DNA of 58,306 nucleotides, from the NCBI GenBank assembly GCA_934255515.1, contig CAKQON010000005.1, positions 1 to 58,306 on the forward strand, read 5' to 3'. This DNA comes from an uncultured Sutterella sp. GTDB taxonomy: Bacteria; Pseudomonadota; Gammaproteobacteria; Burkholderiales; Burkholderiaceae_F. The notes beneath the pieces were generated by a model. The model was not told the origin of the DNA and made no database searches. It was given only the letters and a program-made list of their open reading frames with translations. The position numbers and the translations under genes are program-made. Below are positions 26,420-35,392 of this stretch, piece after piece. Numbering within the stretch: position 1 is the stretch's first letter; each line of letters begins with the position of its first letter.

Positions 26420-29176
26420 TTACTGCTTGGAAAAATCCTTCCCGGCGGCCTGAGCCTTCTTTAGGTCGCCCGCAAGCGCGAAGGTAAGCTTCTCAGGATT
26501 GCAGAAGCGGCGCAGAGCCTTGTTGACGTCTTCGACCGTCAGCTTCATCACGGCATCTTCGGTAGCCTTCGAGAACTGCCAGGTCTTGCCGAGCTCAAGG
26601 TTGTTGACCCAGTTGGAGGCAATGAGGCCGTCCTGCGCGCGGTTGACCGCACGGGACTGAATGATGCCGCGCTTCGCCTCGGCGAGTTCTTCCTCCGTGA
26701 TGCCGTCGCGATACGCGCGGGCGAGCTCATCGCGAAGCGACTTCTCAGCCTGTGCAAGGTTCTGAGGCGCCACGATGGCGCCCACAGACCACTTCGCGCG
26801 GTTGCCGAAGGAAGGGAGCGTAATGCCCGAACCCGCGCCGTAGGAAAGGCCTTCCTTCTGACGCAGACGGTTGACGATGCGGTTTGAGAGCCCGTCAGAG
26901 CCGCCGATGATCCAGTCGGCGGTAATAAGCGCCGGCATGTCGCTGTCCGTGAGGGACGCAGGCAGGTCGAGGCGCGCGAAGAGCATCGCGTTTTCCTTGT
27001 CGGGAGTATCGATCACGAAGCGCGCAGGTCCGACGGGACGGTATTCAGCAACGACGCGCTCGAAGGGAACCTCAGCCGACTTCTTGTCGACGATGTCCGC
27101 TTCAAGCTCCTTCGCCACTGCCTGCGGATCGAAGTCGCCCACTACGGCGATGTAGCCCTTGCCGAGCCCGAAGACGCGGTCGTAGTATCCCTTCACGTCG
27201 GCGAGCGTCACTTTTTCAAGGTCTGCCGTCACTTCGGTGGAAAGTTGCGCATGGCGCGCATCGCCCTCGGGATACGTATTGAAGTGCGCCGTAATGGCGT
27301 CGCGCCCCTTCGTCGACGGTTCGTCCGAACGCGCCTTCATGCCGGCGATCGTCTGCTGGCGGAGCGTTTCGAATTCCTTTTCAGGATAGATCGATTCTGT
27401 AAAGAGCTTGCCGATGAGCTTGAGCGCGTCGCCCAGGTGCTCGCGGTCGGTCGTGAAGCTGAAGGGCGAACCTTCCATCTTGAGGTTCGTGAAGGCGTCC
27501 TCAATCTCCTCGCGCGTCATCGTCTTCGTGCCGCGGGTGATCATGGAGGACGCAAGCATCGGCACAGCGCTCCGTGCGAGCTCCTTATTGTTGCCCACAT
27601 TGAAGCGCATCTTCACCACGACGGTTTCGCCGCGGGTCTTCTTCGGCAGAAGCGCAACCTTCACGCCCTTCATGTCGACGATCTTCGTGCGCGCATCAAT
27701 GTTGTCCTGCGAGGGGTCGAAAGCCTCAACCTCGGCTCCCTTTTCGGAGAACTTGTAGCGGCTGATGAGTTCCTCGGCCGCGGGCGCAGGTCCGATGTCG
27801 GCGCGCTTCGGATCATCGGTCGGGACGAAAAGGCCCACGACGCGGTTGTCGCGCACGAAGTACTTCGCTGCGGCCTTGTTGATGTCCTCTGCCGTAACGG
27901 CCTTCACCTGCTCGCGGTCGGCGAAGAAGAGCCTCCAGTCGCCCAGAGCGATGTAGTCGGAAATGTCGACGCCGAATTCCTCAGGATCCGCGAGCGTGCG
28001 CTCGAACATCGTCTCCTGATCGGCCTTCTGGCGGCCGAGCTCCTCGGCGGTGACGCCGGCTTCGCTAAAGGCATTTTCAATAAGCTCGACGAGCTTCGTC
28101 TTCACGGCCTGGATGTCGCCTTCCTTCTTCACCATGGCGCCGAACATTACGAAGCCCGGCTTCTGGGCCGCGATCGGCCAGCCGAAGACCTGGGAAGCCA
28201 TGCCGGTTTCAACGAGAGCCTTGTAAAGCCGCCCGCTCGGCGCGTCGGCGAGAATGTCCGCCGCCATAGCAGTGGGTTCATAGTCGTCGGAGAGCGCCGA
28301 CGGGATGCGGTAGCCGACGGCGACGAGCTGCGACTCGCCCTTTCTGCGGATGTAGAACTCGCGCTCGCCGTCCGCCTGAGGCTCAACCGTCCATTCCTTC
28401 GGAAGAACGCGTTCGGGCTTCGGGATGGGACCGAAGAATTCATTGATCCAGCCGAGAACCGTCTTCACGTCGAACTTGCCCGACACCGTGAGAACGGCGT
28501 TGTCCGGCTGATAGTAGAGATGGTAGAAAGCCTGCAGATTGGCGATCTCAACGTTTTCGATGTCGCTCCTCGCGCCGATCGTCGAGCGGCCGTAGCTCTG
28601 CCAGTCGAACATCACGCTCTGCATGCGCTTCATCATCACGGAAAGGGGCTTGTTTTCGCCCATTTCGTATTCATTTCTCACCACCGTCATTTCGGTGTCG
28701 AGATCCTTCTGCGCGATGAAGGAGTTGACCATGGCGTCGGCCTGCCAGCCGAGCGCCCATTTCATGTTGTCGTCCGTGGCAGTGAAGCTCACGAAGTAGT
28801 TCGTCCGGTCAAGCCACGTCGAACCGTTCATGCGGAAGCCCCGGCGGGTGAATTCCGCCGTCGGATTGGGATAGTTCTTCGACCCCTTGAACATCAGGTG
28901 CTCAAGGAGGTGCGCCATGCCGGTTTCGCCGTAGTTTTCCTGCCGCGACCCCACGAGATAGGTTATGTTGACCGTGGCCGTGGGCTTGGCGGCATCCGGA
29001 TAAAGCACCACCCTCAGGCCGTTGGCGAGGCGGTACTCCGTAATGCCTTCAACCGTGACGTAAGGCGTCGGGAGTTCATTCATTTTGTTCTTGTCCTCTT
29101 GGGCGAGCGCGCTCGCGCTCCCTGCCGCCGCGGATGCGAAAAGCGCGGCGCACAGAATATTTCTGAAAATCTGCAT
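26420..29176 (-). CDS. M16 family zinc metallopeptidase, two-domain pitrilysin type
   Basis: A 918-residue periplasmic protease. The signal peptide is MQIFRNILCAALFASAAAGS with cleavage near ALAQ. The inverted zinc motif HLLEH is near residues 85-89 in GMAHLLEHLMFKGSKNYPNP, with the downstream Glu in TEMTVVRNEYEMGEN. The C-terminal half repeats the fold without zinc ligands and has the RLRQKEGLSYGAGSG motif with Arg/Tyr that completes the active site. Length and architecture fit the pitrilysin/PqqL-like group, which degrades peptides inside a clam-shell chamber. It stands alone, divergent from yciB. Confidence 0.92.
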   Translation of the reverse strand: MQIFRNILCAALFASAAAGSASALAQEDKNKMNELPTPYVTVEGITEYRLANGLRVVLYPDAAKPTATVNITYLVGSRQENYGETGMAHLLEHLMFKGSKNYPNPTAEFTRRGFRMNGSTWLDRTNYFVSFTATDDNMKWALGWQADAMVNSFIAQKDLDTEMTVVRNEYEMGENKPLSVMMKRMQSVMFDWQSYGRSTIGARSDIENVEIANLQAFYHLYYQPDNAVLTVSGKFDVKTVLGWINEFFGPIPKPERVLPKEWTVEPQADGEREFYIRRKGESQLVAVGYRIPSALSDDYEPTAMAADILADAPSGRLYKALVETGMASQVFGWPIAAQKPGFVMFGAMVKKEGDIQAVKTKLVELIENAFSEAGVTAEELGRQKADQETMFERTLADPEEFGVDISDYIALGDWRLFFADREQVKAVTAEDINKAAAKYFVRDNRVVGLFVPTDDPKRADIGPAPAAEELISRYKFSEKGAEVEAFDPSQDNIDARTKIVDMKGVKVALLPKKTRGETVVVKMRFNVGNNKELARSAVPMLASSMITRGTKTMTREEIEDAFTNLKMEGSPFSFTTDREHLGDALKLIGKLFTESIYPEKEFETLRQQTIAGMKARSDEPSTKGRDAITAHFNTYPEGDARHAQLSTEVTADLEKVTLADVKGYYDRVFGLGKGYIAVVGDFDPQAVAKELEADIVDKKSAEVPFERVVAEYRPVGPARFVIDTPDKENAMLFARLDLPASLTDSDMPALITADWIIGGSDGLSNRIVNRLRQKEGLSYGAGSGITLPSFGNRAKWSVGAIVAPQNLAQAEKSLRDELARAYRDGITEEELAEAKRGIIQSRAVNRAQDGLIASNWVNNLELGKTWQFSKATEDAVMKLTVEDVNKALRRFCNPEKLTFALAGDLKKAQAAGKDFSKQ

Positions 29177-29416
29177 CTTCGAACCTTATTCAGAGAGATG
29201 CGCAAACCTTAGCTGAGGAGAATATTCTCCTTCATTCATTTCGGTGCCGAGATGTTACCAACAGCCTGCGCCGCAAGCGACAAAGTGATGCACATCCGGA
29301 GAGGCTACAGCGCGCTCAGGCATAGGCGCTTTGGGCTATCCTTAGCGGCCTTGATTTCTTAAAAAAATCGCTCAATGCGCCCGAAGGCTCTTCCAAGGCG
29401 TACGGAGCCCGCAAGC

Positions 29417-30022
29417 ATGAAATTTCTTTTCGACATCTTCCCCGTCATCCTCTTCTTTGCCGCCTTCAAGGGCGCGGAGCACTTCCCCACTGAGGCGATC
29501 GACCTCGCGGGAAGCATGATCGGAGACGGCGTAACCGCAACCACCGCCCCGGTTTTTCTCGCCACCGTCACCGCCATTGTCGCGACCTTCCTGCAGATTG
29601 GCTGGCTGAAGCTGAAGAGCCGCAGGATTGAACCGATGCTCTGGATCAGCCTTGCCGTCATCGTCGTCTTCGGCGGACTGACCCTCTGGCTCAAGAATGA
29701 AATGTTCATCAAGTGGAAGCCCACGATTCTTTACTGGATCTTCAGCGGCATTCTCCTCTTCGGAAGCTTCACGGGCCGCAACTTCATCCGCACGCTCATG
29801 AAGAACGCCATCGACATGCCCGATGCCGCCTGGGGAAAGCTCCAATGGATGTGGATCGGCTTCTTCATCGTGGTCGGCATCCTCAACCTCATCGTCGCCT
29901 ACTCCTTCCCGACGGAAATCTGGGTCGACTTCAAGCTCTTCGGCCTGATCGGGTTGACATTGATTTTTACAATTGCCGCTGCGGTGTGGATGACAAGACA
30001 CGCATCTGAACGGCAGAATTGA
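29417..30022 (+). CDS. yciB: Inner membrane septation protein YciB (IspZ)
   Basis: A 201-residue membrane protein with five to six helices. The N-terminal MKFLFDIFPVILFFAAFKG is the family signature, and KWKPTILYWIFSGILLFG and LNLIVAYSFPTEIWVDFKLFG are typical. YciB is linked to cell division and envelope maintenance. The ATG at 29417 has GGAG ten bases upstream. The parvulin gene follows after 92 bp on the same strand, as often seen in betaproteobacteria. Confidence 0.94.
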   Translation: MKFLFDIFPVILFFAAFKGAEHFPTEAIDLAGSMIGDGVTATTAPVFLATVTAIVATFLQIGWLKLKSRRIEPMLWISLAVIVVFGGLTLWLKNEMFIKWKPTILYWIFSGILLFGSFTGRNFIRTLMKNAIDMPDAAWGKLQWMWIGFFIVVGILNLIVAYSFPTEIWVDFKLFGLIGLTLIFTIAAAVWMTRHASERQN

Positions 30023-30114
30023 CCGAAAATTTCCCCGGCTACTCCTCTGGCGCGAGCGCCCCTCCGGCGCATCCTGCACAGCAGAGTCCTTTCAAGTACT
30101 CATATTCAAAAGCT

Positions 30115-30897
30115 ATGGATAAGAAAGTAATTGCTCTCGGCGTTGCCGCTATTCTCATCGCCGGAGCCGCCAACGCGGAACTCAAGGCCTTCAAGGTGAA
30201 CGGCGAAACCGTCACCGTTGCTGAGCAGAAGGCCATTTACGACCGTGCCGTTCAGGCCGGCCAGCCCGCGGGCGAAGGTCTCGAGCGTCAGGTGAAGAAC
30301 CTTCTCATCCAGCAGACGGTTCTCCTTCAGGAAGCCAACAAGGCGAAGATCGCCAACAAGCCCGACGTGAAGCGCGCCATTGAAAATTCCCGCGATCAGA
30401 TCCTCATCCAGGGTCTCGCTCAGGACTGGGCTCAGAAGAACCCGGTTTCCGAAGCTGACCTCAAGAAGGCCTATGATCAGGACAAGGCCGCCTACGGCGA
30501 TACGGAATATCAGGTCCGCCACATTCTCGTGAAGACCGAGGATCAGGCGAAGAACCTCATTTCGCGCCTCAACAAGGGCGCCGATTTCGGCAAGCTCGCT
30601 CAGGAATTCTCTGAAGACACCGGCAACAAGGGCCAGGGCGGCCTCCTCGGCTGGGTTGTTCCGCGCTCCTTCGTTCCGGCCTTCGGCGCTTCCTTCACCG
30701 CCCTGAAGCCCGGCGAAATCGCACAGTCTCCGATCCGCACGCAGTTCGGCTTCCATGTCGTCAAGCTTGAGGCGAAGCGCAAGGCCGAGCTCTATCCCTC
30801 CTACGAGAGCCAGAAGCCTGTGATCCGCAATGCGCTCGCGAATCAGAAGGTGCAGATGCACTTCCAGGATCTCATCAAGAAGGCAAACGTTCAGTAA
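30115..30897 (+). CDS. Periplasmic parvulin-type peptidyl-prolyl isomerase
   Basis: A 260-residue folding catalyst for exported proteins. The signal peptide MDKKVIALGVAAILIAGAANA is followed by a helical chaperone segment (residues about 22-125) and a PpiC/parvulin domain (about 137-225) with QVRHILVKTEDQAK, FGKLAQEFSEDTGNKGQGG, WVVPRSFVPAFG and TQFGFHVVKLE. The ATG at 30115 is the only start that puts the signal peptide at the front. It is probably co-transcribed with yciB. Confidence 0.93.
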   Translation: MDKKVIALGVAAILIAGAANAELKAFKVNGETVTVAEQKAIYDRAVQAGQPAGEGLERQVKNLLIQQTVLLQEANKAKIANKPDVKRAIENSRDQILIQGLAQDWAQKNPVSEADLKKAYDQDKAAYGDTEYQVRHILVKTEDQAKNLISRLNKGADFGKLAQEFSEDTGNKGQGGLLGWVVPRSFVPAFGASFTALKPGEIAQSPIRTQFGFHVVKLEAKRKAELYPSYESQKPVIRNALANQKVQMHFQDLIKKANVQ

Positions 30898-30929
30898 TCG
30901 AACGCTCTTCTGAGAATCCGGCAAAAACG

Positions 30930-30960
30930 CCTGAGACGACTTCGTCTTCAGGTGTTTTTT
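30930..30960 (+). terminator. Intrinsic terminator after the parvulin gene
   Basis: CCTGAGACGA pairs with TCGTCTTCAGG with one bulged base and a two-base gap, followed by TGTTTTTT. Confidence 0.88.
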
Positions 30961-30992
30961 CTTGATTGAAACGTTCCCGGGGCCTCGAAAAG

Positions 30993-31027
30993 AAAAACGG
31001 ACGATGTTCATTCACCGTCCGTTTTTT
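30993..31027 (-). terminator. Bidirectional terminator between convergent genes
   Basis: ACGGACG (30997-31003) pairs with CGTCCGT (31016-31022); A run on the left and T run on the right extend the stem and serve as U tracts in both directions. It mainly closes the leftward Sel1 gene. Confidence 0.85.
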
Positions 31028-31078
31028 CTTTAGTGCCTTTCGCAAAGCAATATGCAGAAGCGCTCTGCGTCCCGCGCG

Positions 31079-31840
31079 TTACTTTTTGCTCTCTTCGCTC
31101 AGCTTCTTCAGGCTTTCGAGGCTATCGAGCACATCCTCAACGGAAAGCTTCTTCGCGCGCTCAAGGTCCGCTGCCGAAAGCTTGTGTCCGAGAATGCGGG
31201 CATCGGCCGCGGCATTTCTTTCCGCCTCAAAATTCTTCACGGGCTTTGAAGCGGCTTCGTAAAGCACATAGGCGGCAACCGGATTCTTTTCAACACCTTC
31301 GCCGTCGCGCAGAAGATTGGCGAGCGCCACGTAGGCTGCAGGGAAGCCGCCCTTCGAGGAAAGGTAGTACCACTTGGCGGCTTCCTTCTCGTCGATTTCC
31401 ACACCGTTCCCGGTAGCGAAGTAGTCGCCGAGGTTCTTGTACGCAATGACGGAGCCATTCTTCGCGGCTTCACGGTCCCAGATCAGCGCCTGACGAGAAT
31501 CCATCTTCACGCCGATGCCGTTGCGGTAGGCGTGAGAGAGCGCGATCTGGCACTTTTCGTTCCCGAGATAGGCGCCCTTTTCCCACCAGATGGTGGCTTC
31601 AAGGGGAGCCGCCTTCTGACCGAGCCCGTTGCGGAGCATGTCGCCGATGTAGTACATCGCGTCGCCGTTGTCCTTCGCCGCCTCCTTCTTAAAGGTGCGC
31701 ATCGCATCGGCGTACTTTTCGTTCTGGATCTGAGCGACGCCGTCGGCAACGCTTGCCGAAGCCGGCGCGGCGCTGAGGGTCATAAGCCCGGCACCCATCA
31801 CGGCGCCGAGGGCTGTCCGAAGGAAAAGCGACTTGATCAT
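31079..31840 (-). CDS. Exported Sel1-repeat protein
   Basis: A 253-residue periplasmic protein. The signal peptide MIKSLFLRTALGAVMGAGLM ends near ASAS. About four Sel1 (TPR-like) repeats follow: GDAMYYIGDMLRNGLGQKAA, NEKCQIALSHAYRNGIGVKM, VIAYKNLGDYFATGNGVEID and PAAYVALANLLRDGEGVEKN. Such solenoids bind other proteins. The Lys/Glu-rich C-terminus is probably helical. Partner unknown. Start ATG at 31840 with GGAG upstream. Confidence 0.88.
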   Translation of the reverse strand: MIKSLFLRTALGAVMGAGLMTLSAAPASASVADGVAQIQNEKYADAMRTFKKEAAKDNGDAMYYIGDMLRNGLGQKAAPLEATIWWEKGAYLGNEKCQIALSHAYRNGIGVKMDSRQALIWDREAAKNGSVIAYKNLGDYFATGNGVEIDEKEAAKWYYLSSKGGFPAAYVALANLLRDGEGVEKNPVAAYVLYEAASKPVKNFEAERNAAADARILGHKLSAADLERAKKLSVEDVLDSLESLKKLSEESKK

Positions 31841-31952
31841 CAGGGGTCTCCAAAGAATATTCGCGCTTGGGGGAAGCCATGAGCAGCCTTAAGGCTCATG
31901 CACTCCTTCCCTTTATAGAGCAGAACTTTAACCGTGAATCCTTAAGCGAAGC

Positions 31953-33245
31953 TCAAGCCTTCGGAAGTTCCTTCACCCGGGGGCTGCGGGCGAGTTCCGA
32001 GAGCGTCTCCTCGATGAAGGAGTCGTCCTCAAACGTCGAGAACCACTCGGCAAGGGGCCCCGCAGGCTTCTTGCCGTCCGCCCGCGCGGCCTGCAGAAGT
32101 CCGTTTCTCGGATCCACGAGAAGCGCGAAGACCGCATCGCGAAGCGTCTTTTCCTTCGGATCGCAGAGAAGCGCCCAGGCAGTCAGATGCCTTCTTTCAT
32201 TTTCGAGAATGGGCGCGCAGTAGTCGTATTCGGAAAGCCGGATGAGAATGCGCTCGATCGCCTGCGGATAGCTGTCGACGGCCCGCGCAAGATCCTCTTC
32301 CGCCACGATGGGGCGTCCCGCCTCGCGCGCGAGCGTGAGCTCCTTCAGCAAGGCAACCCCCGTCAGGAAGTCGTTTCCGAGCATGTAGGTGTCGGCAAAG
32401 CGCCCCGAGGTGAGCTGCGGAATGGCGGCCGTCACCGCGGCGCCCGCGAAAACAAGGATCCAGGCGATGTAGAGCCAGAGAAGGAAGACCGGGAACGCCA
32501 CGAAGGCCCCGTAGATCGAGGAAAGCGTGCCTGCGGTGATGTAGATCTCAAAGCCTTCCTTCACGATCTGTCCCGTGACGGCTACGAAGAGCCCCCCGAT
32601 CAGCGCATGCGCGAAAGGCACCTTGCAGTTAGGAACGAGCTTGAAGAGCACCGCATACGCGAATGTCTGAAGGAAGATCTGAAAGAAGACGAAAACCCAG
32701 CCGGGGAGACTCACGTCGGTTGAGCCCGCGGCTATGCGGATCGCCTGAGTCGTGAGCGTGATCGAAAGCGCGATGCCGACGGGCCCGAGCGTAAGAAGCG
32801 CCCAGTAGATCATCGCGCGCTGCGTCCAAGGGCGCATGCTGCGGACCTTGAAGATCCGGTTCACCGTCACGAAGAACTTGTCGATCATGAGGAGCGCCGT
32901 GAGGGACAAGCCTGCCAGACCGAAGGCCCCGAGCCCTGAAGCGTGATCGCTGAAGAGCTTCAGGTACTTCATGATCACTTCGCTGTACTGAATCGGCAGG
33001 AAGCTGTTGAAAATGGCGTCCTCAAGCGCCTTTCGCGCATCCGCGAAGCTCGGGAAAGCCGCAAAGACGGCGAGCGACACCGCGAGGAGCGGCACGAGCG
33101 ACAAAAGCGTCGTTAGCGTCATCGAGGAAGCGACCTCCTGAAGATGCGCTTCCCGCATGCGCGCCACGGCAAAGCTCATTAGGGAGCGCAGGGTGTCGAA
33201 GAGACGATGGCTACGGACGGCTTCAATGAATAACGACTTCTGCAT
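31953..33245 (-). CDS. YihY/BrkB family inner membrane protein
   Basis: A 430-residue protein with six predicted helices in residues about 40-300 and a soluble C-terminal part. The segment ASSMTLTTLLSLVPLLAVSLAVFAAFP and ALLMIDKFFVTVNRIFKVRSMRPW are signatures of this family, once called RNase BN and not now thought to be an RNase. The C-terminal ~130 residues resemble a winged-helix-like tail seen in betaproteobacterial members. AAGGA lies nine bases before the ATG at 33245 and only three before a GTG at 33251, so the ATG is chosen. Confidence 0.9.
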   Translation of the reverse strand: MQKSLFIEAVRSHRLFDTLRSLMSFAVARMREAHLQEVASSMTLTTLLSLVPLLAVSLAVFAAFPSFADARKALEDAIFNSFLPIQYSEVIMKYLKLFSDHASGLGAFGLAGLSLTALLMIDKFFVTVNRIFKVRSMRPWTQRAMIYWALLTLGPVGIALSITLTTQAIRIAAGSTDVSLPGWVFVFFQIFLQTFAYAVLFKLVPNCKVPFAHALIGGLFVAVTGQIVKEGFEIYITAGTLSSIYGAFVAFPVFLLWLYIAWILVFAGAAVTAAIPQLTSGRFADTYMLGNDFLTGVALLKELTLAREAGRPIVAEEDLARAVDSYPQAIERILIRLSEYDYCAPILENERRHLTAWALLCDPKEKTLRDAVFALLVDPRNGLLQAARADGKKPAGPLAEWFSTFEDDSFIEETLSELARSPRVKELPKA

Positions 33246-33350
33246 GGACACGGATCCTTCGGGGTAATGCCCAAATTATGAAGGACTGCGGTCCCTACGC
33301 AACAGACCCGGAATGCGCGAGAAAGCGCGTCCCGGGTCTCTGCGTCAGCC

Positions 33351-33385
33351 GAAAACCTTCAGCGTCGCCTGCGGCGGGCTGAAAG
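33351..33385 (-). terminator. Probable terminator of dsbI
   Basis: On the minus strand CTTTCAGC pairs with GCTGAAGG around CCGCCGCAGGCGAC and is followed by TTTTC, starting nine bases past the dsbI stop. Confidence 0.55.
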
Positions 33386-33393
33386 CCTCAGGC

Positions 33394-34929
33394 TTACTTC
33401 GTGAGCGTCACGATGCGGTTCGCATCGAGCACTTCAAACGTGTCGCCCTTCTTCACGAGGCCGCGGATGTCGGTGAGGCCGGCAGGGAGGCCGAGCACGG
33501 ACTCAACCGCTTCATTAGCCACGTCGATCGTGATGAGAACGTTCCAGTTCTTCGAAACGGCATAGAGCTTGCCGTCTTCCCAGACCATGCCCGTCACGTA
33601 GAGTTCGCCGAGCGAGCGGTCCTTCTTCAGCATCGGAGCGGCAGGCGTGAATTCGCCCGAGAGCACCCAGTCGGACTGAAGCGCCTTCGAGATCACGAAG
33701 GTCTTCTTGTTCTTGTTGTCGGGAACGGTGGCCGTGTAGATGTAGCGGCCGTCCGTCGCGCTTGAGTGGATGTAGAACATCTTCGCTCGTTCCGTGCCGA
33801 TGCGCGCGCGCCCGAGGCCGCCGACAGCCTCAACATGGTCGCGGCCGGCCGTAAAGTTGGCCCAGCCCTTCACGTCGTCGGCCTGCGGGTTCTGACGAAT
33901 GCGCAGAATCGACTTGTTGGAGCCCATGAGAACATAGGCGTCGTCGTTGAGAGGCGTCACGCCGACGAGATCAAGGACGTTTGCCGAGAACCAGGGATCC
34001 ATGGCGGCATGGAACTTGGTCGTGAGATCGGGATTGAGGAACCAGAAGTCGTACTTCGAGGCAACCACGTACTCGCCGCGGATGAAGGCAACGGTATTGA
34101 GCTTTGCGGTGATGCCGGGAACGGCCTTTTCGCCCGCAACCTTGAGTTCGCCCGTGAGTTTAAGAGGCGCATTCTTCGCGTCATGCTCGAAGGTGATGCC
34201 GAGCTTCGCCGCATTGGGCGCGTAGGCAAAGTCCGGATCCTTCACGTCGCGGCGGCCGAGGAAGTTGATGCCGTCCCACATGCCGTGCCAGCTCGCGTCG
34301 GACCAGTAAATGTACTTGGGATTCCAGGAGAAGCGCCAGGGATCGCCCTGACCCCAGTTGGGCGGAAGACCCGTGGTCCAGGCGGCCTGGAAGGCGTTCG
34401 AGGCGATGATGAAGCCCACGATGCCGAAGGCGACCTTCATGAAGCCCGTCATCGGACGCCAGGACTTGCCGCGAAGCTCCGCGATAAGCGCATCAAAGCG
34501 CGGGGCGAGGAAGCAGGCGAGACCGAAGAGCATCACAACGCACCAGAAGACGATCTCAGCCCACATCTGGGTGTGGATGCCGAAGATGTCGAGGCCGAAG
34601 CCCTGGCCCACGTCGCGGGCCGCATGGTTGCCGAGGTGGCGGAAGGACGAGTAGAGGCCCATGGCCGCCATGACGAGCATCGTGGCGAGATACTTGGGCT
34701 TGAAGCCGTAGCGCACCATAAAGAGCGCCACAACGCCGATGAAGGCCATCTGTTCGCGCTGCCCCCAGCAGAGCGTGCAGGGCGAGTCGCCCATCAAGTA
34801 GCCGAGGATCAGGTTGGCGATGCCAACCGGCAGGAGGACGATGAGAAGACCGCCCCAGCAGACGATGTCGTACCAGGTCTTCGCCTTGGCGAGATCCTTA
34901 TCCGTAATCGGAGTCGAATAATCCGTCAT
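33394..34929 (-). CDS. dsbI: DsbI: DsbB-like thiol oxidase with beta-propeller domain
   Basis: A 511-residue inner-membrane protein. The N-terminal ~180 residues have four to five helices like DsbB, with the quinone-side CTLC pair at 51-54 followed by WGQREQ. The C-terminal ~320 residues are periplasmic and beta-rich (repeats such as DPWFSANVLDLVGVTPLNDD and GELYVTGMVWEDGKLYAVSK), fitting the propeller of Campylobacter-type DsbI. DsbI reoxidises a DsbA/DsbL-type donor and hands electrons to quinone. Other cysteines are only C24, C130 and C139, in or near membrane segments; the loop that carries the second DsbB pair (about 96-122) has none. The small dba gene lies 15 bp upstream. Confidence 0.85.
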   Translation of the reverse strand: MTDYSTPITDKDLAKAKTWYDIVCWGGLLIVLLPVGIANLILGYLMGDSPCTLCWGQREQMAFIGVVALFMVRYGFKPKYLATMLVMAAMGLYSSFRHLGNHAARDVGQGFGLDIFGIHTQMWAEIVFWCVVMLFGLACFLAPRFDALIAELRGKSWRPMTGFMKVAFGIVGFIIASNAFQAAWTTGLPPNWGQGDPWRFSWNPKYIYWSDASWHGMWDGINFLGRRDVKDPDFAYAPNAAKLGITFEHDAKNAPLKLTGELKVAGEKAVPGITAKLNTVAFIRGEYVVASKYDFWFLNPDLTTKFHAAMDPWFSANVLDLVGVTPLNDDAYVLMGSNKSILRIRQNPQADDVKGWANFTAGRDHVEAVGGLGRARIGTERAKMFYIHSSATDGRYIYTATVPDNKNKKTFVISKALQSDWVLSGEFTPAAPMLKKDRSLGELYVTGMVWEDGKLYAVSKNWNVLITIDVANEAVESVLGLPAGLTDIRGLVKKGDTFEVLDANRIVTLTK

Positions 34930-34944
34930 TCTGTTTTTCTCCGA

Positions 34945-35112
34945 TTAAAGGTTCATGTTGCCGAGAATGGCGGTGGAAACGTGGCCGACGTACATAAACA
35001 CGACGGAGAACCACGCGACGATGGTGAGGCACCAGGCAAGCTTTTCATTGGCGGGTCTGAACCAAATCAGCATCACGGCAATGAAAAGCATCAAGAGCTG
35101 AAGAAACTCCAT
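34945..35112 (-). CDS. dba: Dba-like small membrane protein
   Basis: A 55-residue protein, MEFLQLLMLFIAVMLIWFRP at the start, with two hydrophobic segments (about 3-18 and 26-48). In Campylobacter a small protein Dba is encoded just before DsbI in one operon and is needed for DsbI production; size, place and spacing agree. The ATG at 35112 has AAAGGA eleven bases upstream. A longer frame from 35358 is not credible. Confidence 0.75.
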   Translation of the reverse strand: MEFLQLLMLFIAVMLIWFRPANEKLAWCLTIVAWFSVVFMYVGHVSTAILGNMNL

Positions 35113-35311
35113 TGATATTTTTCCTTTGATGGTTTTCGAATCGGGAGAGTCTTCTCCCGAAAGGTCCGCGAATTCTGAAGGAGAGCCTTTAGGGTTACAA
35201 TAATATTTACATTTAGTAACGGTTATTTTACCTAGGGATAATCGTCTATCTGCACATCCTGAAGCTTCACTAAAAGGTTTCGTCAGGGTTTTGAGGGAAG
35301 TTCCCGGCAGC

Positions 35312-35338
35312 AAAAAAAGGCCGGGACATGCCCGGCCT
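35312..35338 (-). terminator. Intrinsic terminator of iadA
   Basis: On the minus strand AGGCCGGG CATGT CCCGGCCT is followed by TTTTTTT. It lies 55 bases past the iadA stop. The remaining bases between it and dba (35113-35311) show AT-rich sequence without a gene, presumably the dba promoter region. Confidence 0.9.
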
Positions 35339-35392
35339 CTTTCTGCAATGCGCCGCACTTAGAGCCGGCGGCGCTTCAGGCTTCTGGATGGC

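Noticed and set aside
27245..29212. 655-residue open frame antisense to the M16 protease gene
   Set aside because: The sense strand carries HLLEH, a signal peptide and full family architecture; the antisense product resembles nothing.
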